A DNA stretch of 64,000 bases from Takakia lepidozioides (taxonomy: Eukaryota > Streptophyta > Takakiopsida > Takakiales > Takakiaceae): NCBI GenBank assembly GCA_030704615.1, contig CM060733.1, positions 52,018,001 to 52,082,000 of the forward strand. The letters are read 5' to 3'. The notes beneath the pieces are model-generated. The model saw only the letters and a list, made by a program, of their open reading frames with translations. It had not been told where the DNA came from and searched no databases. Positions 47,009 to 59,468 of the stretch are shown piece after piece. Within the stretch, counting starts at the first letter, position 1; each line of letters begins with the position of its first letter. The translations under genes were made by a program, and so were the position numbers.

Positions 47009-48809
47009 TTTGGATCAGGGGATCCTAAGGTGCCAATGGAAAATAGGGAGCGCACATGCCTCTTCCATTGGAGTCAATCTCTGGCACGTCATACAAAGCG
47101 CTGCATTCGACCTGACCTTCAGTTGGAGCACAGAAGGCTCTGCCTCAAGTATAAAAATGCCACCTCAATGGGAGAAGCTAAGAGCACTTACTAAGCAATC
47201 CGGGCTTGGTGGTTCTCCTCTGGTGCTACTACTGGGATCCAGCTGAAGAAGTTGGATGACTGGTTGGTTTTCTGGCACTTCAGGTACAGACAGTGGGGAG
47301 CTTTCATGACGATGGTAAGCCTCTTCAATCCCAGAAACACAAATTTCACTTTGCATCATGCCTGTTCCTCTGGAGTTGTTGGATTGTCACTTGCAGAACC
47401 TCTGTCATTTCCTTTCCTTCCTCATATTTGCGTGCATTGCCTCCTACAGGACATGTCCTTGGAGGACGTGGCCGACATGCCTTCGTGTAATTTGGCGGAG
47501 ATTGTTCACAACGCCTGGATGCAGCAGTCTACCAAAGCAGGACGTGACTTGTATGTTGCCACTGCAGATAACATGGTACGGGCACTTACACAACAACCAG
47601 ATACCGCAATTTTATGATGGGACGGGGCGGAGGCAAGGGCCCTGATACGATTTTGTTGATGCTAAGGGCTGCGAGCATATCCGGAAACCCATCGAAGATG
47701 GCGAGAGCTCTGAACAGGTGCACTGAAGGGTCCCATTTGCAATCCAGGGTCCCCCATTTGGAAGGCGAGGAAACATTTGGATCATGCAAAAGGAAATTGA
47801 ACACTCTCCAGGGTCGGATGGAGATTCCCATCGCCCCGATTTCTCTGTACCAAAGGTGTCTCCGGTGCAGACTAAGTCATGTGCCCGCCGCTTCCCAGGT
47901 GAATCCTCTTCCAGTGGAGCTGCAAATCATGCAAGCACAGCAGCAGGAATCCCATTGGAGGAGGTGGTGTCCTTGGTGCATGAATCTGATTGCATTGACA
48001 GTGAGTGGCATATAGAACGCACCCCACTAGGATCTAGAGTGGCTTGCATGGCAATTCGGACCCCCTCTTTCAAGAAATGCAAATAAAAAATATGCAAAGG
48101 CTCCAGGGGGACTCCAGCTCCAACGTTCACAGGGTTGTTCCGACCTTATCATAGTGGGGAGTCAAAGGACTGGAAGTTCTGGTTCTGCCCAGACGATATG
48201 GCACGATGCGTCAAGGGAAGAGTTCGTCCTTCGGTGATAATGAAGCCCCCTCCGCCCGCAATTTGGCCTGTGAAACTTGGGATGTCGCTGTCATTAGCCG
48301 AAATAAGCTTGTCGGAGGAGGGAGGGTTTTGTCTTGCACGGTCCCGGGTGGTGCCCTCATGCACTCTGGGCACTGATGTGCCACATGCTCCGGCAATGCC
48401 TCCACCCGGTGCCGACTCCCACCCAACAAAAAGAGATGGAAAAATAGTGCGCCGTGTTGCTTCGGGTGCAGATCACGACTGCAAGATGGAATCAGCTAGA
48501 ATTTTGCAGGCTCGGGTGACTCGTATCACCGAAGTCCCGGCCCCAGGGTATGGACGGATTTACACAGTGTTGTCTACTGGCTCAGTTCTTCATGACAAAG
48601 AATATCAGGTTATCGTGGGGAATTTCCCTACGTGCACTTGTCCGGATTTTGTAACGATGCGTGAGGGCGCTCTCGGCATGAGAGGGAAGTGGGTCCCCTG
48701 CAAGCATCAATATTACATATACCTCATAATTATGTGCTGTGACGGTAAGAGAGACCAATTCATTCACCAAGCCACACTAGGCTACGGAGAAGTCATCACT
48801 CTTCTGTAG
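47009..48809 (+). pseudogene. OUTER gene 2, 3' part: transposase with SWIM zinc finger
   Basis: Continuation of the OUTER transposase after INNER. It starts FGSGDPKVPMENRERTCLFH (C..H pair at 47057-47068), then SQSLARHTK and LDDWLVFWHFRYRQW, with a donor at about 47315. The next exon, from about 47452, begins DMSLEDVADMPS. Later coding reaches a frame ending at 48809 that has AIWPVKLGMSLSLAE and a complete SWIM finger, FPTCTCPDF ... WVPCKHQYYIYL (48625-48720). SWIM fingers are a regular C-terminal part of MULE transposases and are thought to bind DNA. Stops around 47615-47660 show decay. Confidence 0.82.
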
Positions 48810-49222
48810 CGGGACACCTGGCGTGGGGCTCCGCCAGATTCTCTTTGAACACAAACGAGCCATGCCCACTTCCCGTGCTGGTTTCCAGCTTATCGTGTGA
48901 AGTCTTTGCATGTAGGACAAACACATACATTTCGTTCACGCAACCAGGGCAATTGCACATGCCATTCATTGTAGGCGTCTTTCTATGAATTGAAATAAAG
49001 TGTGACAATCATTCTGAGCTCAAATCTGCCATATGTTAATATTCCTCTTTTTGTGCAGACATTGCAGACATGGTGCATGGTGGCCTCTTTGTTTTGTCCA
49101 CGGTAATAGGCCCTCTTCCTATAATCCTCGCCTATAGGGCCTGCTTCTCCAGCACATTTGTGCCGCTCATGCTTCCCTGAACCGTGAGCTCAGCTCACGC
49201 TTTGCAGGTACAACGTGAGCTC

Positions 49223-49260
49223 AGCTCCCAGGCTCAGGGGGCTGGGCTCACGCCATAGCT
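49223..49260 (-). repeat. OUTER right terminal inverted repeat
   Basis: Complement starts AGCTATGGCGTGAGCC and pairs with 22806-22843. Five bases (ACGCT) separate it from the target duplication GCCATGCGAA at 49266-49275. Confidence 0.8.
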
Positions 49261-49265
49261 ACGCT

Positions 49266-51612
49266 GCCATGCGAAAAAGATCTTGTTATCCATTTGGCAA
49301 GCAATGCCTTAATTTGTGCGCCAGGATCGAGAATCCCCAATCCCCCTTCTTTTTTGGGCCTGCATAGTTGCGCCCAAGAGACCAGCGCACGTCTGGTAGG
49401 GGATTGTGGATTGGCTCCCCACGAGAAATTTCTCATTAAGGCTGTAATCTTTGCCACCAAACGAGAGCCTGGAGCCCATACAGAAGCATGAAACCATTGG
49501 GAGGCGAGGAGAACCTGATTTAGCACCAAAGCGCGACCAACATACGGATAGCATCGCCGAGCTCCAAAAAGTCAGACTATTGCGGAGCTTTCTTAGAGTG
49601 GGTTCGAAGCATAGTTCCTCAGTTAGGCCAATTCCAACCTGGAAGCCGAGAAGAGTGTGCGAAGAACCATGCAGCCATGTGAGCCCCAACTCTTCTCCCC
49701 AAGTCTGAGTGTGTCTCCTTGGGGCCTGGTCCTTGATCTCAGAGAGAAGTCCAAAGGACTTGTTCCAGTTGACAGTCAGACCGGAGGCCCTGCAGAAGGT
49801 TAGGAGGGCATCCATGGCATTCCGGATGTTGCGATTCTCCTCATTGTCCAGCAACAGCAAAGTGTCATTGGCGTACATGGACAACTTAATAGAGGGGCCA
49901 GCATAAACACGAAGTCCGAGAATGTCTTGCCTGATGTTGAGAAAGTGACTGAGAGTATCGGCCGCAATGAGGAACAGGAACGGGGCGAGCGGGCAGCCCT
50001 GCCTGACCGATCTGTGCAAAGAGAAGCACTTGGAAATAACACCGTTTATGACCAGTTTGCTTGAAGCAGCTGTCAGAAGCAGATGGACCCATTTTGTGAA
50101 GTGTTCCAGCATCCCAATCTTGAGGTGAACCAAATGCAGAAAGTCCCAGTCGACATTGTCAAAAGCCTTCTCGAAGTCCAAGAGAAGAAAAGCAAGAGAC
50201 TCTCCCGAGCCCGCCGCTGCATGAAGAGCTTCATTGACGAGAAGCACGTTATCAAGAATCATTCGGTTCTTCAAAAAGCCGTTCTGCTCCGGCCTGATGA
50301 TCCTGGACAAGATTGGCTGAATTCTCAAAGCTAAAGCTTTAGCTATTACTTTGTAGGTTGTGTTGAGCAAAGTGATGGGTCTATAATTGGATAATCTACA
50401 TTTGTCCCCTTTTTTTAAAGATGAGCGTGATAAGCCCTTGGGAGAGCTGAGAGGGCATGATGTTTTTTGAGAAGATGTTATTAGTGAGAGCAAGAAGGTC
50501 ATCTGCAATAGTCGACCATAAAGCTCTAAAAAGCTCGACTAGGATTCCATCAAGGCATGGCGTTTTTCCTGGCTTGAGGGATTCCATAGCTTTTCACAAG
50601 TCTGTGTCAAAAAAAGGGAAGGGAAATATCTGTGCGTTCTTTCTCAGAAAGCAAGGGAGGCACATGTTGGAGGATTTCTTCACAAGCCAAGGAGGTTTCA
50701 ACGGAAGCTGGTCTTTCAGAAAAAAGATGAGCAAAGTGTCTGGCAGCAGAGTCCGCCATTTCCTTGGGGTTGGATGATGAGACTCCATCTGCGCCCGTAA
50801 GCATAGACATCGTGGAGGCCATTCTTCTTTGCTTAGTTTTCACGAAAAAATATTTCGACATTTTTTCTCCTTTTAACGACCAATTGATGCCAGCTTTTAT
50901 GCGGAGAGCATTCTCCCTATCCTGTCTGAATTTCTAGAGATTTGCCTTAGCACGATTATAAGAGACAAGAGTGTGTGGCCCCTCGTCGTTGTTCTCCAAT
51001 AGCTGCTGACACACTTCTAGGCACTTAATCAAACATCTCTCTTTTTGAGCTTTCATTTCTGCAAATGATCTAGAGAGGTCCTTCGACCGTAGGCGAACTA
51101 CCTGTAGCTTAGCAAGAAAACGAAGCGTAGGAGATTGAAAATGATTTCCAGCATCGTACTAGACTTGGCTCAGCTCAGTAATCACAGATTGGGATTGCAG
51201 AAAGGCCGGATTTAATTTAAAGTAGCCTCTTCCTTTTGCTGCAGTACCAAGCAGTGTGAAGCGAGATCCTATCTCAGAATGATCAAAATCAGGTAGTACT
51301 AGACCAATAGGATAGGAAACCGCCCATGGGATGATGCCACTGGTGCAGTGCATGCGGTCCAGTCGGGCCATCGTCAAAGCCGGGGGTGAGCGATTGTTGG
51401 TCCAGGTGTACTTAAGTCCCTTGTCTCCTAGAATAGAGATATCAATCAAACCAACCGAGAGACAAAAGGTTTCGCAAGCCGTCAGCTGCTCAGGGGACAT
51501 GGTGGAAACATGAGAGCCCATTCTATCAACAAACCCTTCTGTCATATTAAAGTCTCCAACAACAATCCAGTTTTCAATGTGAGGGTGCATCAACACTTTC
51601 GAGTGCAGCAAA
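49266..51612 (-). mobile_element. LINE, 5' half (endonuclease and reverse transcriptase)
   Basis: Minus-strand upstream half of the split LINE. 51612-51160 has the end of the apurinic-type endonuclease (NWIVVGDFNMTEG, KYTWTNNRSPP, LDRM); the endonuclease N-terminus is missing, so the insertion was 5'-truncated. 50861-50607 covers the linker. The reverse transcriptase (50590-49310) has SNYRPITLLNTTYKV, QNGFLKNRMILDN, LLLDFEKAFD and SVRQGCPLAP. The catalytic box reads YANDT where YADDT is usual, so a catalytic Asp is lost. A frameshift in a lysine-coding run (about 50410) joins two frames. It ends at the OUTER target duplication inside SHG; the rest of the protein is at 22799-21057. Confidence 0.9.
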
Positions 51613-52729
51613 TGCTATTTTCTAGGTTGAAATGTGGCGATCTTTTGTCCGAAAATAAAACACTGCTTAGCGTTCACTTTCATATTTGGAAGGGAAAAAA
51701 ATGTGGTATTTGGGGTTATGTGTTTTGAACGTTGAGATCAGACTTGGGGATATGATCTTGGAGAAGGATAATATGTGCAAGTAACGAGTGTTGCTTCAAC
51801 TAAAGATTGCATAGCACTTGAGTATCAAAGAAAATTCCATATGTTCTAGGAATAACCCAATGAAATTTGTTACAAGGCAGTTTATCTTAGAAAAATAGCT
51901 ACCCACGTAAAGCACACTAGTACTAGTACAGCTGAGATATTCATCCAGGACAATAATTGGAAAATGAATTTGGCTAGCAAAACTATGTTCCAATGTTAAG
52001 TTTAGGTTTTTTTTCGATCAATGAAACTCTCGACAAGTTTCAATTGTTTCTTCCAATAATTCAACGTAAGTTTTTTCAAACTTTTTTATATCACTACTAT
52101 ATATAAACAATGACCGCAGATTTTTCCTCCATGAAAGTCTATATAGGTATCTCAATTTGAGGGAATTTATCCAAATATTTAATTTTAGATGATAGATATG
52201 ATGTATTTAACACTTTTAGTAAGAAGTCTCACCCCAAATAGGCTAGAATTGTTTTATTAGAAATTTTAGTATTTAATTCTGAAAAATAAAAAATAACTAT
52301 TTTTTATTTTTAATAATTAGAGATTTTTGAATTTTTTCCATATGTCACTTGGCACCTCTAGATTATGGGTTTTTACACCTTTTTAGTAATGATGATATCC
52401 CATAAGCCTCTAAATGAGGATGATGTACATTAGGGAAAATAAGCCTAGTTTGGGCCTAGTGTTTAGTATAAATTAGTCAATACCTCTCATTCCTTGATGT
52501 TTTTAGTCCATATAAAAGTGCATTTGGGTAGCTTTCAAAATGACACCCCTAATGTGTTTTCTTTTTTGTTATTACTTAGGTGTATATGATGTTTTTTTAG
52601 TCCATATGGTTTTTCATGTGTAACACTGCAGTCCATAAGATTCAACTTTAAGAGTCCATAGCTCTTTCATAGATATCATAAATTTTACAATAAAAAAATT
52701 GGAGTATGTCTCTACTGTAGTTACAAATC
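51613..52729. other. AT-rich non-coding region
   Basis: No recognisable gene, RNA or repeat beyond simple AT-rich stretches. Confidence 0.5.
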
Positions 52730-53209
52730 TTAGACCGTATAAACTTGTATGAAATATTGAGTTGTGATTTTACTATAAACGGTACCATGAATGGAGGTCA
52801 CTGCAGATGCCAGAAACTGCCATGTTACGCAGTTTTTGGTCCATCGTAGCTTGCAACTACCCGGAAAAAAACCCCAATGAGAGTAGAAGCCAAGAATCAC
52901 CCTCCAGATCTTACTTGAGATATTGCAGAAAAGCAAACAATGCTCAATAGACACTGATTCAACATTGAAGACAGATATGGCAGGTAGGCTGGTCTTCATG
53001 AGTAACACGTTTGAAATAAAAATATTCTATGTGCCAGTTTCCAAAAGAAACCTGCCAGACTTTTGCAGCACGATCATTCCTCCAAATGCCTCTCCAGACT
53101 TTATCCCAGACTTTGAATGATATGGTGGGTTGCCCCATTTAGTGGCCCATTTTTTTTCAAATGAGCGAGGTGGGTTGATGAGGGAGTAACCCTCTTCATA
53201 AATCTTCAT
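52730..53209 (-). mobile_element. LINE fragment (zf-RVT region)
   Basis: Minus-strand frames 53209-53030 (KKWATKWGNPPYHSKSG) and 53008-52730 (SIEHCLLFCNISSKIWRVIL) match the zf-RVT end of a LINE reverse transcriptase in order but in different frames. It is a short decayed relic with a different sequence from the split LINE. Confidence 0.6.
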
Positions 53210-53528
53210 ATATATTTACTTATTATGCTAGGATTTTTAACTATTTACCTTCTAGTAATTCCAATTGATTTTTTTTCTATTTGTCTTAAGAAGATTAAGA
53301 ATATATCACACATTCATAATAGACCATGTTATAAATAACTCTATTGATGTGATAGTACGTCCGCTTATGACTTGACGACCACATATTATTTTGTGGAAAC
53401 TTTGGCCTCAATTGTGATCAACTTTTTTGACTTGGCTATTGCTCCACTTTGACATGTGTTAGTCTCGAACAGGTTAACGACGTCCATTTGGATCTGCCTC
53501 TGGTGCATCCTCACAGGATAGCCGCTCC

Positions 53529-54254
53529 ATGATGGCAAGGGATTCTAAGAGAAGGACGGTTGACAAGGAAATTAGGAAGATGACGCATCTTCCTGAATTC
53601 CATGGTCGCCCAAATGTGCCTTGCACAGAGGTGCTGTCTTTTCTAGAGACTCTGGAAGAGTTCTTCAGTGAGGACTATACGGATGCAGATAAGATCCGCA
53701 CAGCCTCATTGCAAATGAGAGGCAAGTCTAAAGAATGGTGGATTAGAATGAAAGAGAAGCCGGGTCTGGAAGGGAGAGTGGACCCGATTACCACATGGGC
53801 TAAGTTCAAACGGGTCTTCAAAGAACAGTACCTGCCAGAGGACTATGCGCACAGGATGAAAATGGGTTTGATGGAACTTAGCCAGGGAAGAATGAGTGTG
53901 GCAGATTACAAAGTAAAGTTTGACGAACACGCTTCATACTTCTATTCCTTGAAGGAGTCTGACAGGGTGGATTTCTTCCTGACTGGACTAGATAAGGCTA
54001 TCAGATTTTTGGTTCAAGCATATGAGCCGAAGACAGAGGCTGATGCATATAGACTAGCTATCAATTTTGAGAGCCAGCACAGAGCACATCTGGGTGCAAG
54101 TGCACCTATTGATAGGGATTTCAAGCCGAAGTCATTCTCTTTTGGTGGAGGTCAGAAGAGAAAGAATTGGAAAAGGTTCAATAAGAAGACAACAAAGACT
54201 GAGCCTAGAGATAATCAGAAGTTTGGAGCTTCAGCGACCAAACGCCTATCATAG
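53529..54254 (+). pseudogene. Ty3/gypsy chromovirus gag (plus-strand element)
   Basis: Retrotransposon Gag core with SKEWWIRMKEKP, ITTWAKFKRVFKEQYLP and LMELSQGRMSVADYKVKFDE. It ends in a Lys/Arg-rich tail at an in-frame TAG (54252). The same frame continues directly into the zinc knuckle and protease, so gag and pol were probably one polyprotein and the TAG is a later mutation. No 5' LTR or primer-binding site is recognisable between 53210 and 53528, suggesting 5' truncation. Confidence 0.88.
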
Positions 54255-57200
54255 AAGGAACAGAAAGAACATCGGCGCTTGGGTCAATGTTTTATCTGTC
54301 ATGAGAGAAACCATAGGGCGTTCGAGTGTCCCAAACGCGTACAACGCGCAGCTGCAGCTGTGATTGTGCAAGAGGTTGAGGATAAAATGGATGTGGATGC
54401 ACCTGGGACGAGCAAGGGTAAACAACTGAGGATCTCAGCGGCTGTGATGGGTAAAGAGATAGACCATAATCCCACAGTCATACGATTAAATGGTCAGGTG
54501 GGAAGAGAAACCACGACTGTTTTGATTGACCCAGGAAGCAGCCATAACTTCATGTCTCAAAATTTTGCAAACAAGTGCAAGCTGCAGTTGAAGGAGGTTG
54601 GCACCAGTACCATTTTGTTGCCCAATGGAGATACAGGATCTACCAACAACAGAAGTTTGGAGATCCCTGTCATAATGCAAGGGATCACCACTGAGGTAGA
54701 TTTTGAGATCTGGGATGGCGCGAGATACGACATCATTTTGGGAATGCAGTGGCTGGCAGCTGTGGACGCTCAAGTGGCATGCCGAAATTGTGCAGTGGAG
54801 GGGGAGTTGCCTGGTGGTAAGCGATTCAAGCTTACAGGTACGAGAGCCCTACCCAATGTTCCTTTGTTGTCAATGAAGCGATGCATACGGAAGACAGCCG
54901 GTCAGCTGTTCTTCGTGAGCATTCATGAGAATGATGACGAAGACATTGAAGTGAAGTTGAACAATCTCAACAGAACAGATAAGATCCTGTCTGAATTTTC
55001 AGACGTGTTTCCCAGTGATCTGCCTGGACTACCTCCCGAAAGAGATGTAGATCATGCCATTGAGTTGGTTCCTGAAGCGATTCCTGAAGCGATTCCTGTC
55101 TCTAGGATTCCTTATAGGCATTCTTTGGTGGAGAATGAAGAATTGGAGAGACAGCTGGGCTGATTTGCTAGAGAAAGGTTATATTAAGCCTAGCAAGTCT
55201 CCCTGGGGAGCACCAGTGTTGTTTAAGAAAAAGAAAGACGGAACTTTAAGATTGTGTGCGGACTACAGATGGTTGAATAAACTAACCGTAAAGAACAAGT
55301 TTCCACTTCCTAGGATAGATGACTTATTTGATTACTTGCATGGTGCGCAAGTATTTTCAAAGATAGACCTACGAAGTGGATACCATCAGATCCGTGTCAA
55401 AGACTCGGACACGTTTAAGACGGCTTTCAGAACTAGATTTGGCCACTATGAATATACAGTGATGTCTTTTGGACTCACAAATGCACTAGCCACTTTCATG
55501 TGCTTAATGAATACCTTATTCAGAAAGTATCTGGGGAAATTTGTGTTAGTCTTCATGGATGACATCTTAATCTATTCCAAGTCTGAAGAAGAACACATAG
55601 AACACTTGAAAAGTGTCCTTGAGATTTTGAGAGAGAATAAACTCTATGCTAAGAAGAGCAAATGTGAGTTTTTTGTTTCCCAGATGGAATACTTGGGATT
55701 TATAGTGTCAAAAGATGGCATGTTAGTTGATCCCAAGAAGGTAAAGACTGTGGCAGAATGGCCTATCCCGAAGGATAGAACAGATGTGAGAGCATTCTTA
55801 GGACTTGCAAGCTTTTATAGAAGATTTATAAAGGCATTCTCCAAGATTGCAGCCCCTCTCACTAGCCTGCTGAAAGGCTTAGGAGCGATTACCTGGACCG
55901 AAGATTGTAATGAGAGCTTTGAAAAGCTTAAAGATATGTTAACACATGCTCCTGTCTTGAAATTAATGGATTACAAGACAGGTGGTCTAGTACTTTGCAC
56001 AGATGCGAGTGACCTGGCCATAGGAGCTGTGTTAATGCAACACGGACAGGTAATAGCTTATGAGTCTAGAAAACTAAGCCCAGCAGAGCTGAACTACCCA
56101 GTGCATGAAAAAGAATTGTTAGCCATCATACATGCCTTAAAGGTTTGGCGGCATTATCTACTGGGAAGGGAATTTAAGATTGAGACAGACCATGAAAGCT
56201 TGAAGTATCTAGCCACACAACCCAACCTCAGTCGCAGACAGTGTCGTTGGGTAGAGTTCCTCCAGCAGTTCTTCTTTGAATTGCATTATGTGAAGGGGAA
56301 AGAGAACGTGGTGGCAGATGCATTGTCCAGAAGAAAATGGGCAACTGCTATTTCAGTGATAAGAAGCACTGTGATAGAAGAGATAAGAGGTCAGTATGCT
56401 AAAGACGCATATTTTGCTGGCCCGTTTGAAAGCCTGTCTCGTGGGGTCAAGGCTCCTGATGAAATTGGCAAATATCTAGCTTATCTGTTAAAGGATGGGT
56501 TATTATACTGTGATGGGCGTCTATGCATCCCTCATGTTGCAGACCATAGATTAAAGATCATGTATGACTGTCATAACATACCCATTGCAGGCCATCCTGG
56601 CTTTCAGAAAACGTATCTTGCAATTAGGAAACAATTTTTCTGGCCTGGGATGAAGAAGAGTATACGAGAATATGTTGAAAGGTGTTACCCTTGTCAGGTA
56701 ACCAAAACAGAACAGATCAAGACTCTTGGACTTTTGCAACCTCTGAATGTGCCTAGGGCAAAGTGGGAATCTATAAGTATGGATTTCATTGTCTCATTGC
56801 CTAAGACAAGAAATGGACATGATGCCATCTTTGTGGTAGTCGACCGCTTGTCAAAACAAGCGCATTTCATACCCACAAAGATGAGTGCAACTGCTATAGA
56901 CACAGCTAATCTCTTTGTAAAAGAGATATACAGGCTGCATGGATTGCCAAGAGAAATTGTGTTTGACAGGGATTCGAAGTTTACGAGCGGATTTTGGACT
57001 GCTTTGTTTAAAGCTTTGAATACCAGATTATGTTTTAGCAGTGCTTACCACCCAGAATCTGATGCTCAGACAAAGAGGACAAATAGAACCTTAGAAGACA
57101 GTATGTGGGGCAAAGGCAAAGCTCTTGGGAACAATATTTTCATTTTTGTGAGTTTGCCTATAATAAGAACATGCATACAGCCATTGGGGTAAGCCCATTT

Positions 57201-57821
57201 GAAGCTGTTTACGGACAAGATTGCTTGACACCAGCATCTTGGCATGTTTCTAATACTAAGGTCAAAAGTGTCAATCAGATGATAGCAAGGATGCAACAAG
57301 AGATGGACCTAATGAAGGATAGCATGAGGAGAGCTCAAGAAAGGGCAAAGACCTATGCTGATCAGAAAAGGTCTTTTAGAGAATTTGAGATTGGAGATCA
57401 AGTATTTTTGAAAGTGATCCCTAAGAAGAGCCAGTTGAGCCTAGGAAAGTGTTATAAGCTTTCCCCAAGGTACTGTGGACCTTTCAAGATTATCAAAAAG
57501 ATTGGCAAAGTCGCCTACAAGCTGGAACTGCCTGTTAGGTGGAAGATACATGATGTATTTCATGTGAGCCTCTTAAGGAAATATGTTTCAGATCCCAACC
57601 ATATTCTCCCAGACTTGCCGAAAGTCACAACCGAAGGAGAAATTGTGGCAGAACCAGAAGAGATTCTTAAGGTAGAGATGAAAACCTTGAGATCTCGTTC
57701 TTGGAATGAATTCTTGATCAAGTGGAAGAATTACCCTATAGAAGAATCTACATGGGAGAGAGAAGATGCTCTTCGTAAGAATTTTCCCCAGTTCAGTATT
57801 GAGGACAATACTCCTTTATAG
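54255..57821 (+). pseudogene. Ty3/gypsy chromovirus pol (plus-strand element)
   Basis: In order: zinc knuckle CFICHERNHRAFEC (54285), aspartic protease VLIDPGSSHNFMS (54520), reverse transcriptase with [13 protein letters not shown] and [10 protein letters not shown] (55550; M at a position that is usually I or V), RNase [16 protein letters not shown] (55993), integrase zinc-binding region [10 protein letters not shown] ... CYPCQVTK, integrase core [16 protein letters not shown] and [12 protein letters not shown], and a C-terminal chromodomain NEFLIKWKNYPIEESTWERE (57700). One-base frameshifts near 55157 and 57105 and the TAG at 54252 break the polyprotein. A polypurine tract (GGAGGGGGGGG, 57822-57835) follows the stop. 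Confidence 0.9.
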
Positions 57822-57851
57822 GAGGGGGGGGTAATATAGTGTCGCACACCT

Positions 57852-59424
57852 CACTTCGGTAAACTCCCCTTCAAGTCATAGTTACTCGCTTTGATGCGCG
57901 CGCCTGACTCCCAACCTGGCCGCCGGGCCAACTTGGAGTTTCGGCTGCTCACCGGGACATAACGGTCCCCTTCCGCTTCCCTCTAAACCCTCCACCTATT
58001 TGGGACTAGGAGAATTCCCTTTGGTAGATGGCAGTCCGGAACAGCTCCCCACTCTTTGGTCGCTTTCCGGCTCGCTCGCTTACTCACTAGTTTTTGGTCA
58101 CCAACGGGCTTGCACCGTTCTCGGGGTTACTACTCCCTATATATACTTCTGTAGCTGTCCGCGGGGGTTTCATAACCAGCCATGCCATTTTATGGCGAAC
58201 CACCACGAAAACCCTCGACTCCCGGTGGTGAGTCGCGGTGAGTCTTGGCCCACTCACCGCGGCCCCAATGGACCGTGATGAGTCCCAAGACTCCCCACGA
58301 CTCCCACCTCGAGGTCTCCACCCCATGGTGAGTCCTATGCCACCCCCACTAAGTCCCACTAAGCTACCACCACCCCTTGTGGAGCCACCTCCACCGCAAC
58401 CCGGTGTGCGGGGCTCCACCTAGTGAGCGCCTCCGCCTCCTTGAGTGCCTTGGGCACTCAAGGGTGCTTCAGCCCCCCATACCTATCGCCGCCGCTGCCC
58501 CCACCACAGGGGCAGCCCCTCATGTGTCCCGACCCCCTGCCCTCAAGGCAAAGGGCCGCGACACACACCCCTACCAACAGGGAGTCGATGTCCTCATCGA
58601 CTTGTCCATTTTGTAGAAACGAACATCCAAGTTGTGGCGTCCCACATCAAGGAGTTTGTTTCCGTACCATGGCGTCCCATGGCAAAGAACCAAACCCCAC
58701 ACTTGACTCCACTCTCCACTAGCTAGTTCGGCCGACTTCCTCCAAGTCCCGGCCAAGGGTGGAGCCTCTCCAGCTCCTCCCAGTGCACTCTTCTTGGCCT
58801 ACTTCAAGGCCAAGGAACGATCCTCCCCGAGGATCGAATCGCCTTACTGCAACAACATTGCTTGCGATCGCTCATGATGCCGCTTTTGGCATCACCTTGA
58901 GCAAGGGTTCACCTGAAACCCTCTTTGACTAGGAAGATAACCTTGAACCAACCGTGCGCCCCAATCACTACAATTGGGTCCGCCTTGGAATGCTGGCCTG
59001 AGGTACGGGAACACGCCGAAGCCGCACTACGACTTCGTCCCGAGGCTACACGATTATAGTACGTGAACGGAAGCACGTAGCTTCCGCGTTAGCCCGCACT
59101 ACAAGGCAACCCCCTCGGTAGCGCAGTTATAGTACGCGCACGCGCCAGGTGCGCACTAGCACTTGAACTCCCAAATAAGGCGCAAGTTTCCTTGCCCCTT
59201 GGATGGGAGTCACCCGATTTCGGCACTGCGCAAACACACGATTAACTCAATTTACCTCTCCCACTTTTGTAAGCTAGCATGCATTCTACACACCAGCCAA
59301 CCACACCATGCATCACATTCCAAACACAATAGGACGCACAATATTTGGAACCCATTTCCTTTATCACAAATTTTTGTACAATACAAGTTTTTGCAATCGG
59401 ATTCCTGAGCTAGCTAAACCGGGC
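57852..59424. repeat. LTR-like GC-rich region between two chromoviruses
   Basis: It begins TGTCGCACACC directly after the polypurine tract of the plus-strand element, a typical LTR start. Read from the right it begins TGCATGCTTAGCC after the purine-rich end of the minus-strand element. A TATA-like ATATATA lies at 58138-58145. GC content resembles the minus-strand element. Which LTR belongs to which element, and whether one LTR is nested in the other, cannot be decided by eye. No host gene was seen. Confidence 0.45.
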
Positions 59425-59468
59425 TAAGCATGCATTTCCTCCCCCACGCTCCAAGGTTGATGTCCCCA

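Larger units (their letters stand above)
22800..49265. mobile_element. OUTER: ~26.5-kb Mutator-like TIR transposon inserted in a LINE
   Basis: The insert is bounded by the direct repeat GCCATGCGAA (22790-22799 and 49266-49275), a 10-bp target duplication that fits the Mutator-like superfamily. Just inside are imperfect inverted repeats (TGCTATTCCGTGAGCC from 22806; complement of GGCTCACGCCATAGCT at 49245-49260) that align at 29 of 38 positions. Cargo: a ParB/methyltransferase-like gene on - (23275-30156), a divergent SWIM-type transposase gene on + (30740-48809, interrupted) and a palindrome array. A second element (INNER) is nested at 32279-47008. Without INNER, OUTER would be about 11.7 kb. 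Both genes contain stops or frameshifts, so this copy looks immobile on its own. Confidence 0.87.
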
